Origin: Anastatus disparis
Lineage: Eukaryota > Arthropoda > Insecta > Hymenoptera > Eupelmidae
DNA length: 64,000 nt
NCBI GenBank assembly: GCA_017163975.1
Contig: JAFFSR010000136.1
Span: 12,335,501-12,399,500, forward strand
Reading direction: 5' to 3'
Shown here: positions 25,001 through 38,693 of the stretch, piece by piece
Layout: every line of letters starts with the position of its first letter
Position numbering within the stretch: the stretch's first letter is position 1
The notes under the pieces: model-generated
What the model was told of the DNA's origin: nothing
The model's input: only the letters and a program-made list of their open reading frames with translations
Database searches by the model: none
Translations under genes and position numbers: made by a program

Positions 25001-27159
25001 AAATAGAAAGTAATTTTAAGTTACCATAACTTTGAAATTATTGAAAATAATAAAACTAACCAGATTATATTATTTTAACACTAATAAAGTTTCAGCTTAT
25101 TAAAATTTGACTACGCGAAAATTGTAATTATGAAATATCAAAATGATGATTATTTAAGTAGGAATTGTGCAGCTACTGACAAAAATTGAGTTTGTAGAAC
25201 ATCATAAAACATCAGAAATTTTGAAATTTGAATTATCGTTACTTTAACTTTTTTAAGCATTACTTGATTCGAAACTTCGGCAATCAATATGTTTGTCTTT
25301 TTATAAAGAAAGAAATAATTACAAATGATTAAATAGTATAGAAAGATTTTAAAACTAAAAGATTTTAAAAGTTTATATAGTATTTTTAACTTTTATGACT
25401 TCATTAAGTTTATAACAATTTTGTTATCATTTCAATCAAGGCTTGCTGTTTTATAAAATAATATTTAAATATTAATATATTCCATAGTCACATTGTAATA
25501 TACTAATTTGTCTCCATGTAATAATCCAAAGGTGATAGTATTAAAGTATATTCTGTTTATTAGTTACAATGTAGACTGATAACTTACAATTAACTGGCGA
25601 TTATAGCGTTATAAAAAATATTTAGTAGAGTTTAAATGATGTCTTTACTACTGCTATGATTAAAAATAACATTAATGAAAGCCAAACAATGAAGATTAAA
25701 AATATTAATTAGAGTAGGAAACATTAAAAAAGAGCTACAAAGTTATTAACAGGAGTAAATAAATATACATTACATTAATTAAAATATAATTGTACTATTA
25801 AACTTTCCGAAATTATAGATATTCATGATGTTATCAATTTTTTGTCGTTTAATAATCTTTAAAATTTATATTAATTAAAAAAATATAGATTTTCTCGTAA
25901 AAATTGCTACACACAGTTGCTAAATATAATTACATTTAAAATGACAAACTGAGACGTGTAATAGAATTTCGTCTGATAATAACATTGAATTTTATTAACA
26001 ACAAATAAAGTTTAAATTTGTAAAAGACACAATATCTTCATTAAAAATGTTACAAATATTTTTATAAAAAATTTTTTTCCTTAAAATCCTCCGAGAAATT
26101 TTTTTGCATTATATATTTATTGTTTTCAATTTGATATCCACTTCAAAATTATGTTTGAACGCAAACGATTGGTTATTAACTATATACTCTTTGTTATGAA
26201 AAATATTTTCTCTTCGAAAATTAATCACTATAATTTTAAAAATTTGTCATACGTGCTATAATAATAATATACGATACTTGTGATCCAAGTGGCACAATTA
26301 TAAGACGTGATTATCGTACTCACTTAGCTTTTACTTCATATATAAAATCACATACATATACTTATACAAAAAAAAGCAAATTGAAGGACGTTCACCAATT
26401 AACTTAGAAATTCTACAATTTTTGCATCTATAGATTATGAATAATATTATGCATGAGAATGTGAATGTTGAGAACAACTAATAGCCATGCCGTTTTCAAG
26501 ATATTTAAACTGAAGTTGTATAACGTAACACGCGCGGTATAGAAGTAATATGTTTTTAAGCAATAGCATAATTGGATTTCATTAAACGAGACCTATACAT
26601 TATTTTGAAAAACGAAAGTAAAAAAATCACAATGATAATAACCATAGCAAAAAATAATCAAATAGTCCAGTTATACAGTATACAGTTTGTTGGTTATTAA
26701 CATTAAATGTTTAATAAATATAAACTTATTGAAAAGTTTATCGGTATTAATGCGTATGAAATTATGTATTTCTTTGGTATGATGACTTGGCTAGTCCGTA
26801 GCATATATACAATCGCTTACTTTTTCGGTTTGGGTGGTAAAAACGTGCTACGGAGTAAACGAATTTGTAGTATTTTTCTTAAAACGGAAGTGTTGAGAAA
26901 AATAATCACCCTCTAGCGTCCATTTACCACCCAGACCGAATATTGGGACGTTAATGTTTAAGCGTTTTATAGACCGACCAAATTTTTAGCTCCCTTGGGT
27001 GCGTAAAATATTGTTTTTCCTAATATCTAAACCGAAAATGCGACATTTTATTCTTGGTACTAAGAGTTGTTATGATAAGTTCGGCCAAGGTGTTGAAAAA
27101 AAAAAGACGTTTTCCAACGCTGCGTGCGCAAAGATTTTGGTTGCAGCTGCTCACCAGTG
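25001..27159. other. Spacer between duplication copies
   Basis: AT-rich DNA without recognisable genes. Its right end carries an imperfect palindrome (26822-26946) and then a less AT-rich tract up to the start of copy B. Confidence 0.5.
26822..26946. repeat. Imperfect ~125-bp palindrome
   Basis: The left arm TTTTCGGTTTGGGTGGTAAA (26822-26841) matches, as a reverse complement, the right arm TTTACCACCCAGACCGAATA (26923-26942) with few mismatches. Weaker pairing continues inward through CTACGGAGT/GCTAGAGGGT and TATTTTTCTT/AGAAAAATA. The whole could fold into one hairpin. It looks like an old non-autonomous inverted-repeat element; no clear target duplication was found. Confidence 0.65.
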
Positions 27160-29415
27160 AACGCCTCTAAAGACTAAAGAAAAGAAGTGAAACGGCCTAG
27201 AGAAAAAGAAAACGAATAATAAGCAGAAAGGAATCTATGGTTTTCTAATCTAGTGAAATTTATGGCTTTTATATTTGTATATTTAAAAAAGAGTAGAGGA
27301 GGCACATAAAAAAGGTAAAACACTCTCCCGCGTTGTTTCCCAAATCTTATTTTAGACGAAAATCTACTGACGAGGAAGAAGATGATGTTCTGTCCTTCTA
27401 TGTATTTTCTTTTTTCACGTTTTTTATGCCTTACATGCTTGTTTTTTCTATCTTGTTTGCTCGTAAACTTTTCAAATTTTTGCTATCTTTCCATCCGTAA
27501 ATTAGTTTGAATATACAATCTTGATAAGTAGTTTTGAGAATAAATATTTGCTTGACTTTGCTGAACTTCTTTTGAGTTTAATATTGATTTAATAAAAATT
27601 AGTTATGTCAAAAAATGTATTAAAATAGTCTTATTTTACGTGAGTCCCATAATTTACAACTATTTTAACAATAATTCATTATTTATCGATCATAAATATA
27701 TTCTATTTGTTGTAAAATTCATAACTTAAATTTTTATAAATCAATCAAGTTTTGCCTGACTCAAAGAAAAGTATAAATAGTATAAATTTTTAAAAACTCA
27801 TGCATAATGAATATTGAACAACTTTTTTAAGCACCTGTAAAATTCCGCTAATATTATTCAAGTGACACTACTGTATGCATTTCAATGAAACCATAAACGT
27901 AAATGTAACTATCACATCAAATTTTTTTATACCTTGAACGTTATTGTTCATTAAGTTATACTTATTACGTACATGTGATTTTAATTCTTTCTTATCTCGT
28001 TTGAATTAAAATGAAGTTTGTGTTTTTAATTATCTTTCAATTCCTAACTTTGATTTTAAAATTCTTTGCTCTTAAGCTTAAAGATATTTATCAAATTTAA
28101 ATCTTTTGAAACCTTGCTTCTTCAAATGCTGAGAATGTCGATTGGAAAATTTTCAAAGTTTTAAAGCTTAAAAAGTTTTCGGCTTATTAAATTTGTATCC
28201 TATTAACATCTTAAACTATCTTATTTTTTTCGTCTATTTTCATAAAATAAAAATAGTTGAGATGTTTACTGAATTTTAATACTCCAATAAAAAAAAATTT
28301 TTCAGCTTAATTTTTTGTGAACATTTAATCTTCTCAACTATAATATTCGTCAATTAAAAAAAATTGTAGTTATGAACTTGAATAATTTTTTTCGTCGACT
28401 CATTAACCAACTTTTGTCTCTCTCTATTCTTTTTTTTCTGTTTTCTCTCTTTGAATTCTTGTCTTTTATTATCTCCTACTCTATTTTTAGTGCTTATTTA
28501 CGTACGTATGCATATGTCTTGAAATGCATTATACGATTTTATTAAACTTGACTGACAGCTTAACTCGTTCATTGATATCGTTCGATTATTTATATTGAAA
28601 ATCTATCGAGAAATCAGTGATATACTACTCATTCTTGTTTGACTAACGTCGATCTGTTTATTACTTTTTTAAATTTCAACGCTGATATTATGCAACATTG
28701 AAATTTCATGTCCGATTTAACATTTTGTAATAATGATAATTTACAATGCTTCAATAAAATTGATTTTATTTATCTTTTATTTCCTCTTTCAATCTCATTA
28801 CAATTTCACGTCGCTCTAGTTTGTTTTTCTTCTCTCACTTCTTTTCTTCTTCTTACTTGCCATCTTTGATTCCTTATTTTTCTTACATTTAAGCTTCACG
28901 TATAAAATGTGACGATAGATTGGTCGCCAAGTCTTTCGCATACTTAATCTCGAAATATAAAGCTACTTTGAGATTAGCGGTCATTCTTAAAAATTTTCCC
29001 AAAATACACCGTTTCAATATGTGCTTTGGAGGTAAAAAATAGCTACACTTATGTGTATATGTGATAATAATGTCGCTGATGCTGCAACGGCGCGCGCAAT
29101 GCGTAATTGGTGGCGCGCGTTCGTGTATTATAAAGCGAGAAAGAGCATATATACATAAGCTGACGTCATCTTTTCGGAGCGGTATATAGCTATATATACT
29201 ATGTAGCAAAAGTCGACCAAAACTTTCAGCAGCACGCACAGTTTTGTCTCTATGGCGCTTGCGCTGTGTACTTCGGACATATGCAAGAATATCCATGTAT
29301 ATATACATATGCACATGTATGCGTTCATGTAGTTGTCTAATGTAGCTTATAGCATGGCAAGTTTTCCTGGCCGACATATGCAGATTATTTTGTGTGCCAC
29401 GCTGGCCATCGCATA
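27160..29415. repeat. Segmental duplication, copy B (~2.25 kb)
   Basis: Direct-orientation partner of 22665-25000. A minus-strand open frame of 181 codons (29434-28889, ATG start) covers its best conserved end. The copy A equivalent has a stop in place of the Arg codon before AGTACA and net indels that are not multiples of three. The conservation is therefore not that of a shared protein. The end at about 29409 matches GTGCCACG...GG.CGTATGTA of copy A, after which the sequences part. Confidence 0.85.
29155..29270. promoter_or_regulatory. Conserved CRE-containing block, copy B
   Basis: TGACGTCA (29161-29168) is preceded by ATACATAAGC and followed by TTTTCGGAGCGGTATATAGC, AAAAGTCGACC and ATGGCGCTTGCGCTGT, paralleling copy A. 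The spacing between motifs is similar but not identical. Regulatory function is inferred from conservation only. Confidence 0.4.
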
Positions 29416-32400
29416 TATGCACATATGCATGCATATATATATGGTACTGTCAAGTTTATTATAATTGGATCCGCGTCGCTTGCAAATTGCTTGGTAAAAA
29501 GCGAAAGCTTTTCAATTATCGTGCATTGAGCCTTGTTTTTAATTTAAAATAATTTCTTTTTATTCGAAGATACGTTAAAGAAGAGGCGTATTCTTTAAGT
29601 GTATTTATAGTGATTCGATGATTTGAATTTGCATATACATTTGCTTCTTTTTTTGGCTTCTCCTCAGCTATTTTTATACCGAATATATATTTTTGGCTTT
29701 TATTTACAGTCGATTAAGAATTCTTGATTAAAATTGATTTTAATATGTATATGTATGTGATTTACTGAAATATAAGCGAAAAAAAATTAACTAATCGGTA
29801 ACACATACGAAGCATTTAATTTAATGTATTCAGGGCTCGTAAGTTTAATAACTAGAGCAGCAAATTAAAATGCAAATTACCACTTTAAAAATTACAATAA
29901 TTGATTTTTATTTAATTCGACATATATGTATATATATTACAAGTATACAATAAAACAACAAAAACTTTCAAGTGCAGATCAAGAGCTTGGTAAACATTAA
30001 ATATGTGGGCGTTAGGTGAATTGAAAAAAGCTCTTATACGTTATCAAACTAACCGTATGAAATTTATGTTACGCACGTAGGCGCGTTTGATTCATTGTAA
30101 TAAAAAAGAAAAAAGAAAAAACAACAACAAACCTTTTATAAAAGTTTATCTTGTAGCTATACGCTTTGCGTTATGCATCACAAGATTTGAGTATTTTACG
30201 ACTATGCGAAAATTCGCACGGTATGGCGTGAGGTGCCAAGAATTGTTAAGCTGTTACGCTTTTTGTTTAATGTATAGAATTGTTAAATTATTAGTTTGAT
30301 AAAATAAATGTTTTTGCTCGAGATGTTTTATAAGTCTTCGTGGTTTTCAGACAAACAAGTTCAATCGCTTCATCATAACTAAACTATTTATAAGAAGCAT
30401 TGAATCAAAGAGATTTATATAAATAGTTTTTGATGAAAAAAAATGTTAATTTTTGTCAAACTTGTTTTTAAGATTGTATAAAATAGTTGTATTTGTAGTG
30501 ACGATGCTGTTAACACGAACGAAGAACTTTAGTAAACATGAAAAAAGAAGAGCTTATAGTACTTATTCGGTTACATAATTGAACAAAAGAAACCGTAATT
30601 ATCTTATTAAAATTTAAACATACTAAAGTCTCTACTAAAGTACTTACGGCAAAAAGTCAACGCTTAATCATAGTTACATAAATAATACATGGTTTATTAC
30701 ACGCAAATACTAAAGTTGTGGGTATCAAATGTGTTTTTGTATATTTTTTTATACATACAAAGGTTTACGTTGTGCGTCATTGATCTCACAAACAAATAAA
30801 ATTTTATGTACTTTAATTGCTGAGAAAATGCTTAAATCAGGCCCTAAATCAAACGAATTATACTAATCAATTCGAAAACTCCTACTAATCCATTGAATAA
30901 CTAAAGTCTTCCCATGTTTACAAGTCAAACTTTCTCCATAAATATGTATACTTATCATATATTATTTTACAAAATTAAGCTTTTAAAAATTGTATGTAAT
31001 ACTTTTAAACTCTGCGCATTTTTATTAAGAGAAAACATTAATGCATATATACATACATATGCATTTAAACGTGTATAATATGTGTAATGCTTGAGTATAA
31101 GCGAGAAGGCGCAGAAAGAAAGAAAAAAATATTCATGAGAGATTAAACTTTGTCGAGGTCGCATCGATCTTCGTCTAAGCTGTTAAATATAGCTATAAGC
31201 GCGTAGAATTGTGCTCTTTAGAGTTTTATGAATGGAATAAAGCAGCTATGTTATATGTTTTTTGTATATATACGCTTTTGCAGATTAGCATTTTTTTTTA
31301 AAACTTTTTTTTTCTATTATCGTCACAAGTATAGATATGGAACGAAGACGCGGGAGATAAGAACTCAATCTTTTTACAATTTAGTATTCGACAAAAAGAA
31401 ACTTGGCGTAAGCAAAAAGAAAATAAAAAAAGAAGAAGACGAGCTTATAACTGCGGTTATACGCAGACTTATTTTGAACAGTGGTATATATGCGATAATT
31501 TATGGTTTTATATTCAGTTGTTTCGGATAAGAATAATAGCCGAGTTATTTTTTTCAATTTTTTAAAAATAGTTCCATTCAAGATATTTTTAGCACTAAAC
31601 GTTGAATATAAAAATATTTTTTTATCTTTTTACCATTTATAGAAATACTAAAATTATTATGAATATTTTTCAGAATTTTAAATCTTCAATTTCCAATATT
31701 ATATATTTACAGAGTAAAATTGTATATTTTTTTCATTCCACATATATCGATAAATCACAGAAGAACCAAAGTCAGCATTTCAATATTTACGAAGCATATA
31801 TCCAAAAAACCTATTTTCATAACTCAAGTATTATTTGCCATAATAAAATATTTGGCAAGTATCCAAGCTATAAAAAAAAAGTTCAGAGAAAAACTAAATA
31901 TTACAACATTATACTTCCCCTAGCGTGCACTCGCACTTATTGATGTTATCTCTCTCTTTCTCTTACCTTCATTAGTGCTAACCTCCTGTGACTTGGTAAA
32001 TTTTAACGCCACCAAAATTATAATGGCTGTGTAATATTGAAATTCTCTTTTTCTACTGTGTGTCATCCTTATTATACGTGTATATCTATATATACATGTG
32101 TATATATATTGTATCTGAGTTGTAGTCAACAGAGCGTGGGTGTTTAAGCACCGGTGTTGATTTTCTCCTTTATATCTTAACTGGTTTTCTCTGATGGCTA
32201 TATGGAAGAAAGTTTTTAAATTAATTGAGCAAATGTTCGTAATTAATGCTTGATAGTGTTAGTTGTACGAAATTTTCATTTTTTAACGAATAATAGTTTT
32301 TAAATAAAATTGCATGAAAAGTTTTATACTATCTGTAAAAAATTTTATTAAAAGATAAAATTGATATTTCAATATTGACTAAAGCCAATAAATTTTGATG

Positions 32401-35400
32401 AATTTAATTAAAAAGTTTATTTCAAATTTATTTATGTTGCGAGTCGATAAATTGTTTTTTAATCGGATTAAAATTTTAATAAAAAATTTAACAATTTTTT
32501 ATATACATTAAATAAAAAGATTGAAGAGCAATAATACAAAGAAACAACATTTATTATACAGGATTAACAATTTTACGCTTTAATCTTACGTAGTATGATA
32601 ATAAAAGTTTTAATATGTCTGCATCGGTTTTTATGATATACCATGACTCGAATTTATAAACGTTACTTGAGATTCGATTGTTATTCGAGTATCTTTTAAG
32701 TATAAGAACACTTTCTAGTATTTGTATATTTTATGTCTATGCATTAGAGGTAAGCATATACTTTGTAAATATGAGAAAATATGTTTATTCGAAAAATGCA
32801 ACTTAGAAATAGAAAGGTATAACATAAGTAACAATCGATACTCAAATAATAAATTTGTACCTACACGATTTGCATTTTTATTATCATACGCATGTATGAA
32901 ATCTGATGCTCGTTGATATTTACTTAAATTTGTCCACGTGCTATATCGAATATAAAAATTTAATTAAAAACATTAATTTATTAAAAAATTTAATAATAAA
33001 TATTAAAAATCTCGTATAAAATCTATCTAAAAACAAACTTAATGCATATTTATATTTAACGTTATTTTGCATATTTATATTTTTATATATTTTTTAAAAA
33101 TATGTCAGGAAGAAACACGTGAACGCATTAATTGATTGAAAAATGTAAACAGAAACAAATACATAAAAATCTCGTAAAGTTGATCAATCCGGGAATCGAG
33201 CCAAGGTTAGCAGGTTAGAAATTCACGATCTCGAGTTGACACTGTGTCATTCTATTAAACTATTGAGATAAATCTATTCTAATTTTAGTTAATAACTTAG
33301 TTTACTTTAAACTGTAATCCAAACGTTATTTAAAATAAGCAATCGATTGGAGTATTTTATTCATTCTGTTGGTATAAATTTATTCACCTTGTTTGTATAA
33401 AACGTTGTATTTTACACTTTTAACAATTGACTAGCCTTTAGCTCTTTGGCGGTATGCACGTGCTCTGCATCTAAATTGATTCTCTTTTTTTTCTTCTTCA
33501 ACGTATATAAACACCAAAACAATAGCCGCGCACAACCAAACAATCGAGTAACTTGTTTGCTCTTCAAACTCGATGATTCAGACGAAAAAAATAAATAAAT
33601 GCATTTATCACAAGACCTTACAAATGACAAGGTCCAGCCCTTGACAATTAAATAATTTATCAGTGCACCATACGCTTATATGCATATAATGTCAAGAATA
33701 AAAATTAAGTAAAAAATAACACACAAAAATCAGTAACAAAGGCAATCCGTTGAAAACGAGAGTAAGATTTCGAATAATATGAGCTTGCCAAAACTGACCA
33801 GCAATATAACCAGCAACTCTTGTCGTAAGGGCATGAAAGTTAAAAACCGGACCACTGCACACATATATACACAGAGCAGCTACTTTATTTCTCCTCTTGC
33901 AAGTTGGAAAAAGAGAAAGGCCTTAATAGTGGTTGCACGTGCATATATATACCACTTCTTCTGACTTTTGCCGATCTTGCGTCGAACTTATGGAATAACT
34001 GGGCCTCATTCAAACGATTGAATAATCGATTGCGTTGGCCCCCGCGCCATTGCTTTTCTCTCGCGCATAACTACTTATCATATATTTAAAGGGGCTTCTT
34101 TTTGGATTTTTTAATTTTCTTTTTTTTTGGTAAATTTGTAGGTATGCATGTTTCCTCAAGTTACACCTGAATATTTCTTGTTCTAACGCGGAACTTCAAG
34201 TACAGTCAGTAAAGAAAGTTATCGTTGACAGTCGCAAGTTCATTGAACAGATGTTGTAATATCGACTTTGATTGTGGGTTCGATAGATCGTGATTAGATA
34301 ATCAGAGAAAGATTTAGCTTTGAAAAACAGAGTATGTTTTAGGTAATACTTTGTATACTTTAAATAGTAAATATTTTTAAGTACAATCAGAATTTTATTG
34401 GACTATAAAATTGTAATTTAATAATCTTTATGTTTATTGCAGGATCAACGTTATATTAAATTATTTAACGTCATAACAGTTATTTTATATGAAATATTTT
34501 AATAATCCATTCTCAATAAAATTTTTCTTAATAAAAATTCAATTTGGTATTATCTAATAGATACAAAAATTGTATTATATAAGAAAAAAAAATTTTATCT
34601 TTCTTTCATGATCAATATTATTACTTTGTAAAATCACATTTTCTCGTGTTTTGATCTCAAATCTTATCAAACGATTATTTTCGAGTACATTTATTTATAA
34701 TTATGTCATTACAAAAAAACTTTATCTTTCTTATATTAATTCATATTTTATCTAAAAATCATTGCCAAGCATCTATCTAAATTTCATAGTTAATCATTTT
34801 TAAAGATAAACCTATTGCAATTTTATATGAAATATAGTGACATTAAATGTGTCTAATTTTATTTTATTTCATAAACTCGATAATGGAAATAACAAATTTA
34901 TAGACAAAATATAAATTTAATTATTCATAACGATATAACTGTAGTTCTATAAACGTTTATTTAATTTTTAGCGTGTCCACGTCTATTACTTAATTGAATT
35001 AATGCAATGCCAGTGTCGAAAATAAATTATTATTCTAAAAATGATCTATTATTGTAATTTAAAAAAAAAACTATCATTATTCTTTTCAGCATTTTTAAAT
35101 CGAACTGTACGGTCAGTAGTATATCTCCAATTAACGGACTTACGTACTTGAGCACAGAATTATTTTTTTTTTATATTCATTACAACTTTCATTCGAGATC
35201 CGTTTGCGTGTATCATGCATTTCGATAACATTTTTGCACTTGCTTATACATGTATATAGATATCCGTACGCATAATTGAGTCGGGAAAGAAAGTTGGTCG
35301 TTGACGTTGCTGTAATTTCGCCTAATTATATGAAGTTTATGTCGCGATTTCACACGTCGATGTATATTCGTTTGCAATAAGCTCGTCATGTACGAGGGTC

Positions 35401-36240
35401 ATCGATTTGTTTTATCCTGAATAGTTGATTGTATACGTAGATTGTGTACGCGACGTTGTTAAAAGATTAATCGAGACATTCCTTTTTTTTATTGTCGATT
35501 ATGTTGACTGTTAAAATGTAGGCGCTTTCACATTATTGTCTTGACAGTTTGCGGAATAAGTTATTTTGCGAAATGTAATGAGTTTTGATTGATTGTATAA
35601 TTTTTTTAGAATAATATTTATCAAATACAGTAAATTTACAATGTCTGATGAATAAAATGTAGAAATTATTACTTTTTTTTTAAATTTGTAACTGTAAATC
35701 GTGCAAATGTTGCAAATGTTAAAAGTTATAAAATTTTATCAATTAAGATGTACAATTTTAAATATTCCCTTGCTTAACTTCAAAGTAAAACCGAATTAAG
35801 TTCCAGTAATGTAATTTCAAATGTAAACTGATTATCTCAGAATAGCTTTTTTTTAATACCATAATTGACAGTGACATGAACTCATCTTCAATTAACTTTT
35901 ACTCCAATTTTTTGCAATCTAATTTAAATAAAAATTGATACAATTATCTTTGTCATATTTTAACATTAAGTTAAAAAAAACTCTTAGCGAATTATGCTTG
36001 ATTTTAAAAATGACGAAATTTACAAATAGTACGCGCTGTCACACGCTATTTCACTAGGCTCGACTTAAATTGTGTCAACCTTCTGCGAATAAAAAAAATA
36101 AAGAACGTCAACCTTCTATTGCGTGATTTTTTTTAAAAAAAAACGTTAAAAAAAAGTACTTTAGATAAACAACATCAATTTATTTTAATTTAATTTACAA
36201 TCTTACGGCGTATTACCTGTTTCCTTGCCTTTTTATATTT
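29416..36240. other. AT-rich gene desert, middle part
   Basis: No gene is supported. Less AT-rich islands lie at about 30020-30300, 31130-31530, 33400-34100 and 35100-35530, with TATA and GA-type sequence. A tRNA-like B-box stretch at about 33183-33262 (minus strand) does not fold as a full tRNA. The remainder is AT-rich with many homopolymer runs. Confidence 0.55.
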
Positions 36241-36307
36241 TTATGCACATAAAGACACGCTTGCCTCGTCGTAAAAATTAACCATCATACCGTTCCTGTA
36301 TAATACT
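36241..36307 (-). CDS. Possible 3'-terminal exon of an unrecognised gene
   Basis: On the minus strand a good acceptor (ATTATTTTCAG|AG) opens a frame of 21 codons ending in TAA: VLYRNGMMVNFYDEASVSLC then Ala. The exon begins with one base of a split codon. That matches the phase left by the putative exon at 53559-53469 (CG| plus A gives Arg), the only reason to pair them; the intron would be about 17 kb. No family is recognised. Short open exons of this size can occur by chance in a 60-kb search, so this is weak. An alternative reading is a cryptic acceptor in noncoding DNA. Confidence 0.2.
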
Positions 36308-38693
36308 CTGAAAATAATATTATAATTTATAAATTACACGTTTGAACTTGCAACTTTCTAAAACATTTTACATTATAATTATAAATTTAATATTTATTTA
36401 CGAGTTATCATAACATTTAATTATATATTTTATACTAAACATAAAATATACAAGATGGAATAATTTGCGGAATAAGACATCATCTTATTGCAGTTTTAAA
36501 ATGCGCATTTAAAATTACAAAACTGTCCTATTAATTAATATTAAAAATATTTATTACTAATTACGTTCGTCCAAAAGACGAACGACCAAAAACGAATTTA
36601 ATCTTTGAAGTATTCACGTATCCAGCTATTTATCCAAATAAGCTATTTATTTGGGCACTTTGAATCCGATTTTTATTGCTTTGAAAAACATAAAATTTAG
36701 TTATCAAAGCAAAATATTCCTATTTACAAATTTAAATCGACTATACCATGTCGCGTGCATGCAGCATACATTTTCATAAACGTACAAAAAGTATTAAGTG
36801 GCATGCTATGTGTACGTATGTATAACGGCATACGAGAGAGAGAGAGAGAGAGGGAGTAGAAAATATGTAGTTTATATTGGGCTTTTTGCTATTCCCGTTG
36901 CCATCTGGAATATATATAAGGAGAGAAATTATATGGCTAAAACTACTATATTCAATTTTAAACTGAAGGACAAGTTTAATTTTGTGTAAAAATTTTTATA
37001 TACTTCGTAAAAGTTAATAGAAATGTAAGCAAATTTATTTTATGTATACTGAAAATTTTATATATATATATTATATATAACAATTTTTATCGGTAATTTT
37101 TATACGAAATCAAGTCCATCTGTAAAGGTATAAAACTTAAAAATAAGTTCAATAAGATATGATACTTAACTCAAAAATATAAAATTTGAAAACAAAATTA
37201 CTTCAAAATCAATAAAAAGAACGAAAGAAAGAAAGAAGTATATGGTAAAATATAATGAAGTAATTCATAATAAATTCGTGTTGACTTTATATAAACTATT
37301 GCAAAACTAATATATAAAATTGAGCAAAAATGTAATTTCAAATAGCATAAATATGCACTTTTTACAAAGGTTTTATTATTTGTTAATTTTTTTTTCGTGG
37401 CAACTCATCTAGCTCGACCTTCTTTTTGTCTCTCTACAACAGAGTAATATGAAGAGGTCTCATTTAAACTCTTTTCTTTGAATTATTAAAATCAAGAGGA
37501 GCAAAAGAGTTTAGGAGATAAAAAACTTGAATGGCAATTGATTTTTTTATAATCTCTCTGTGCAGGACGTACATATACTAAAAACTGTGACTATGAACGC
37601 CTACGTAAAGTTTCTGAATTTGTTAACGTGAATCTAAAGACTAAATAGGATGGGTTATTATGTCATGTTGTAGGCTAATGTCCCAATAAAATTATTCATC
37701 TTCGCTTTACTGCGAGTCATCCAAATGAGAAAACAATATAGAAAGAGAATTTTATAAAAAAATGAAACTTAAACGTCATTCGATCAACATATAAATAACC
37801 ATATCGAGAAAAATTCTTTAATTGTTGTAATTTGAATTATTCTCTGATATATAAAATTGATTGAAAATTATTCGATGAAGCTCAGGGTATTAGGGATCAT
37901 CGTAATGTAGTTACCGGTCGGTATGTATCTATAAACGAATGTAAAATCACATGATATGTATGTGTAAGTGACGGTAGTATGCATGTACAGACAGATGTTG
38001 AGCATGTGTCATCTACATCGAGCTTAATCGCATTACATACTATTAACCTTATTGTTCATTTGCGATGGGTCATCTGATATTTGCATATATATAACGCAGA
38101 TTGATCTTTCAATATAATAAGTATTGTAATTTAGAGATTTTTTCATTTGATGTTAAAATTTTACTTTCATGATTATTTTTATTATTGCTATTGATATGTG
38201 TAATTTGCTTTTGTTTTGAAAAAATCATTGTTCTGTTATTTATTTTAGACATAATGTTAGTAACGGAAGGATAAAAATGAACTTAAAACACAATATCTGT
38301 TAATTTTTGAGTTTTTAACCTTTATGTGCAAAAAAAATATGACAATGCGTATTATTTAGACTACCTTATTGATAGTATAACTAATAAATCCTTGAGTCTT
38401 TATTCCATTTAAAATTGCACTAATTGGAGTCTCTATTGAATAGTTACTCACCCTATGCAAGCACTATTTTGAAAAAACTCTGTCATAAAACATCAAATAG
38501 TGGTTTTGCATATATACATATATCCCATTTCTATCGTTATATACTTGGAACGAATAGAGGGTGTTTGTGTGTATTGATTTTGCGTTACACTCTGCATGAC
38601 TGTTACTACCGCAACAGCGCCTTTCTATACATATACAGACTTGCATGTACGTGTGTGTGCTTACTAAGGTTAGTTAATCTATAATATGTTTTT
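36308..38693. other. AT-rich noncoding stretch
   Basis: It contains a short (GA)n island at about 36780-36930 and a more complex tract at about 37880-38070. No coding signal is seen. Confidence 0.5.
36834..36852. repeat. (GA)n microsatellite
   Basis: About 19 bp of uninterrupted GA repeat within a TATA/GA island. Runs of this type can bind GAGA-factor-like proteins in insects (family knowledge). Confidence 0.85.

Noticed and set aside
22665..29415. The two duplicated segments as LTRs of a retrotransposon
   Set aside because: The spacer has no gag or pol coding sequence, no primer-binding site or polypurine tract was seen, and the copies are too diverged and too long relative to the spacer.
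33183..33262. tRNA-like sequence on the minus strand with a B-box-like GGCTCGATTCCCGG and an A-box-like TAGTTTAATAGAAT
   Set aside because: The acceptor and T stems do not pair well and no convincing anticodon arm can be drawn. At most a decayed tRNA or tRNA-derived SINE end.
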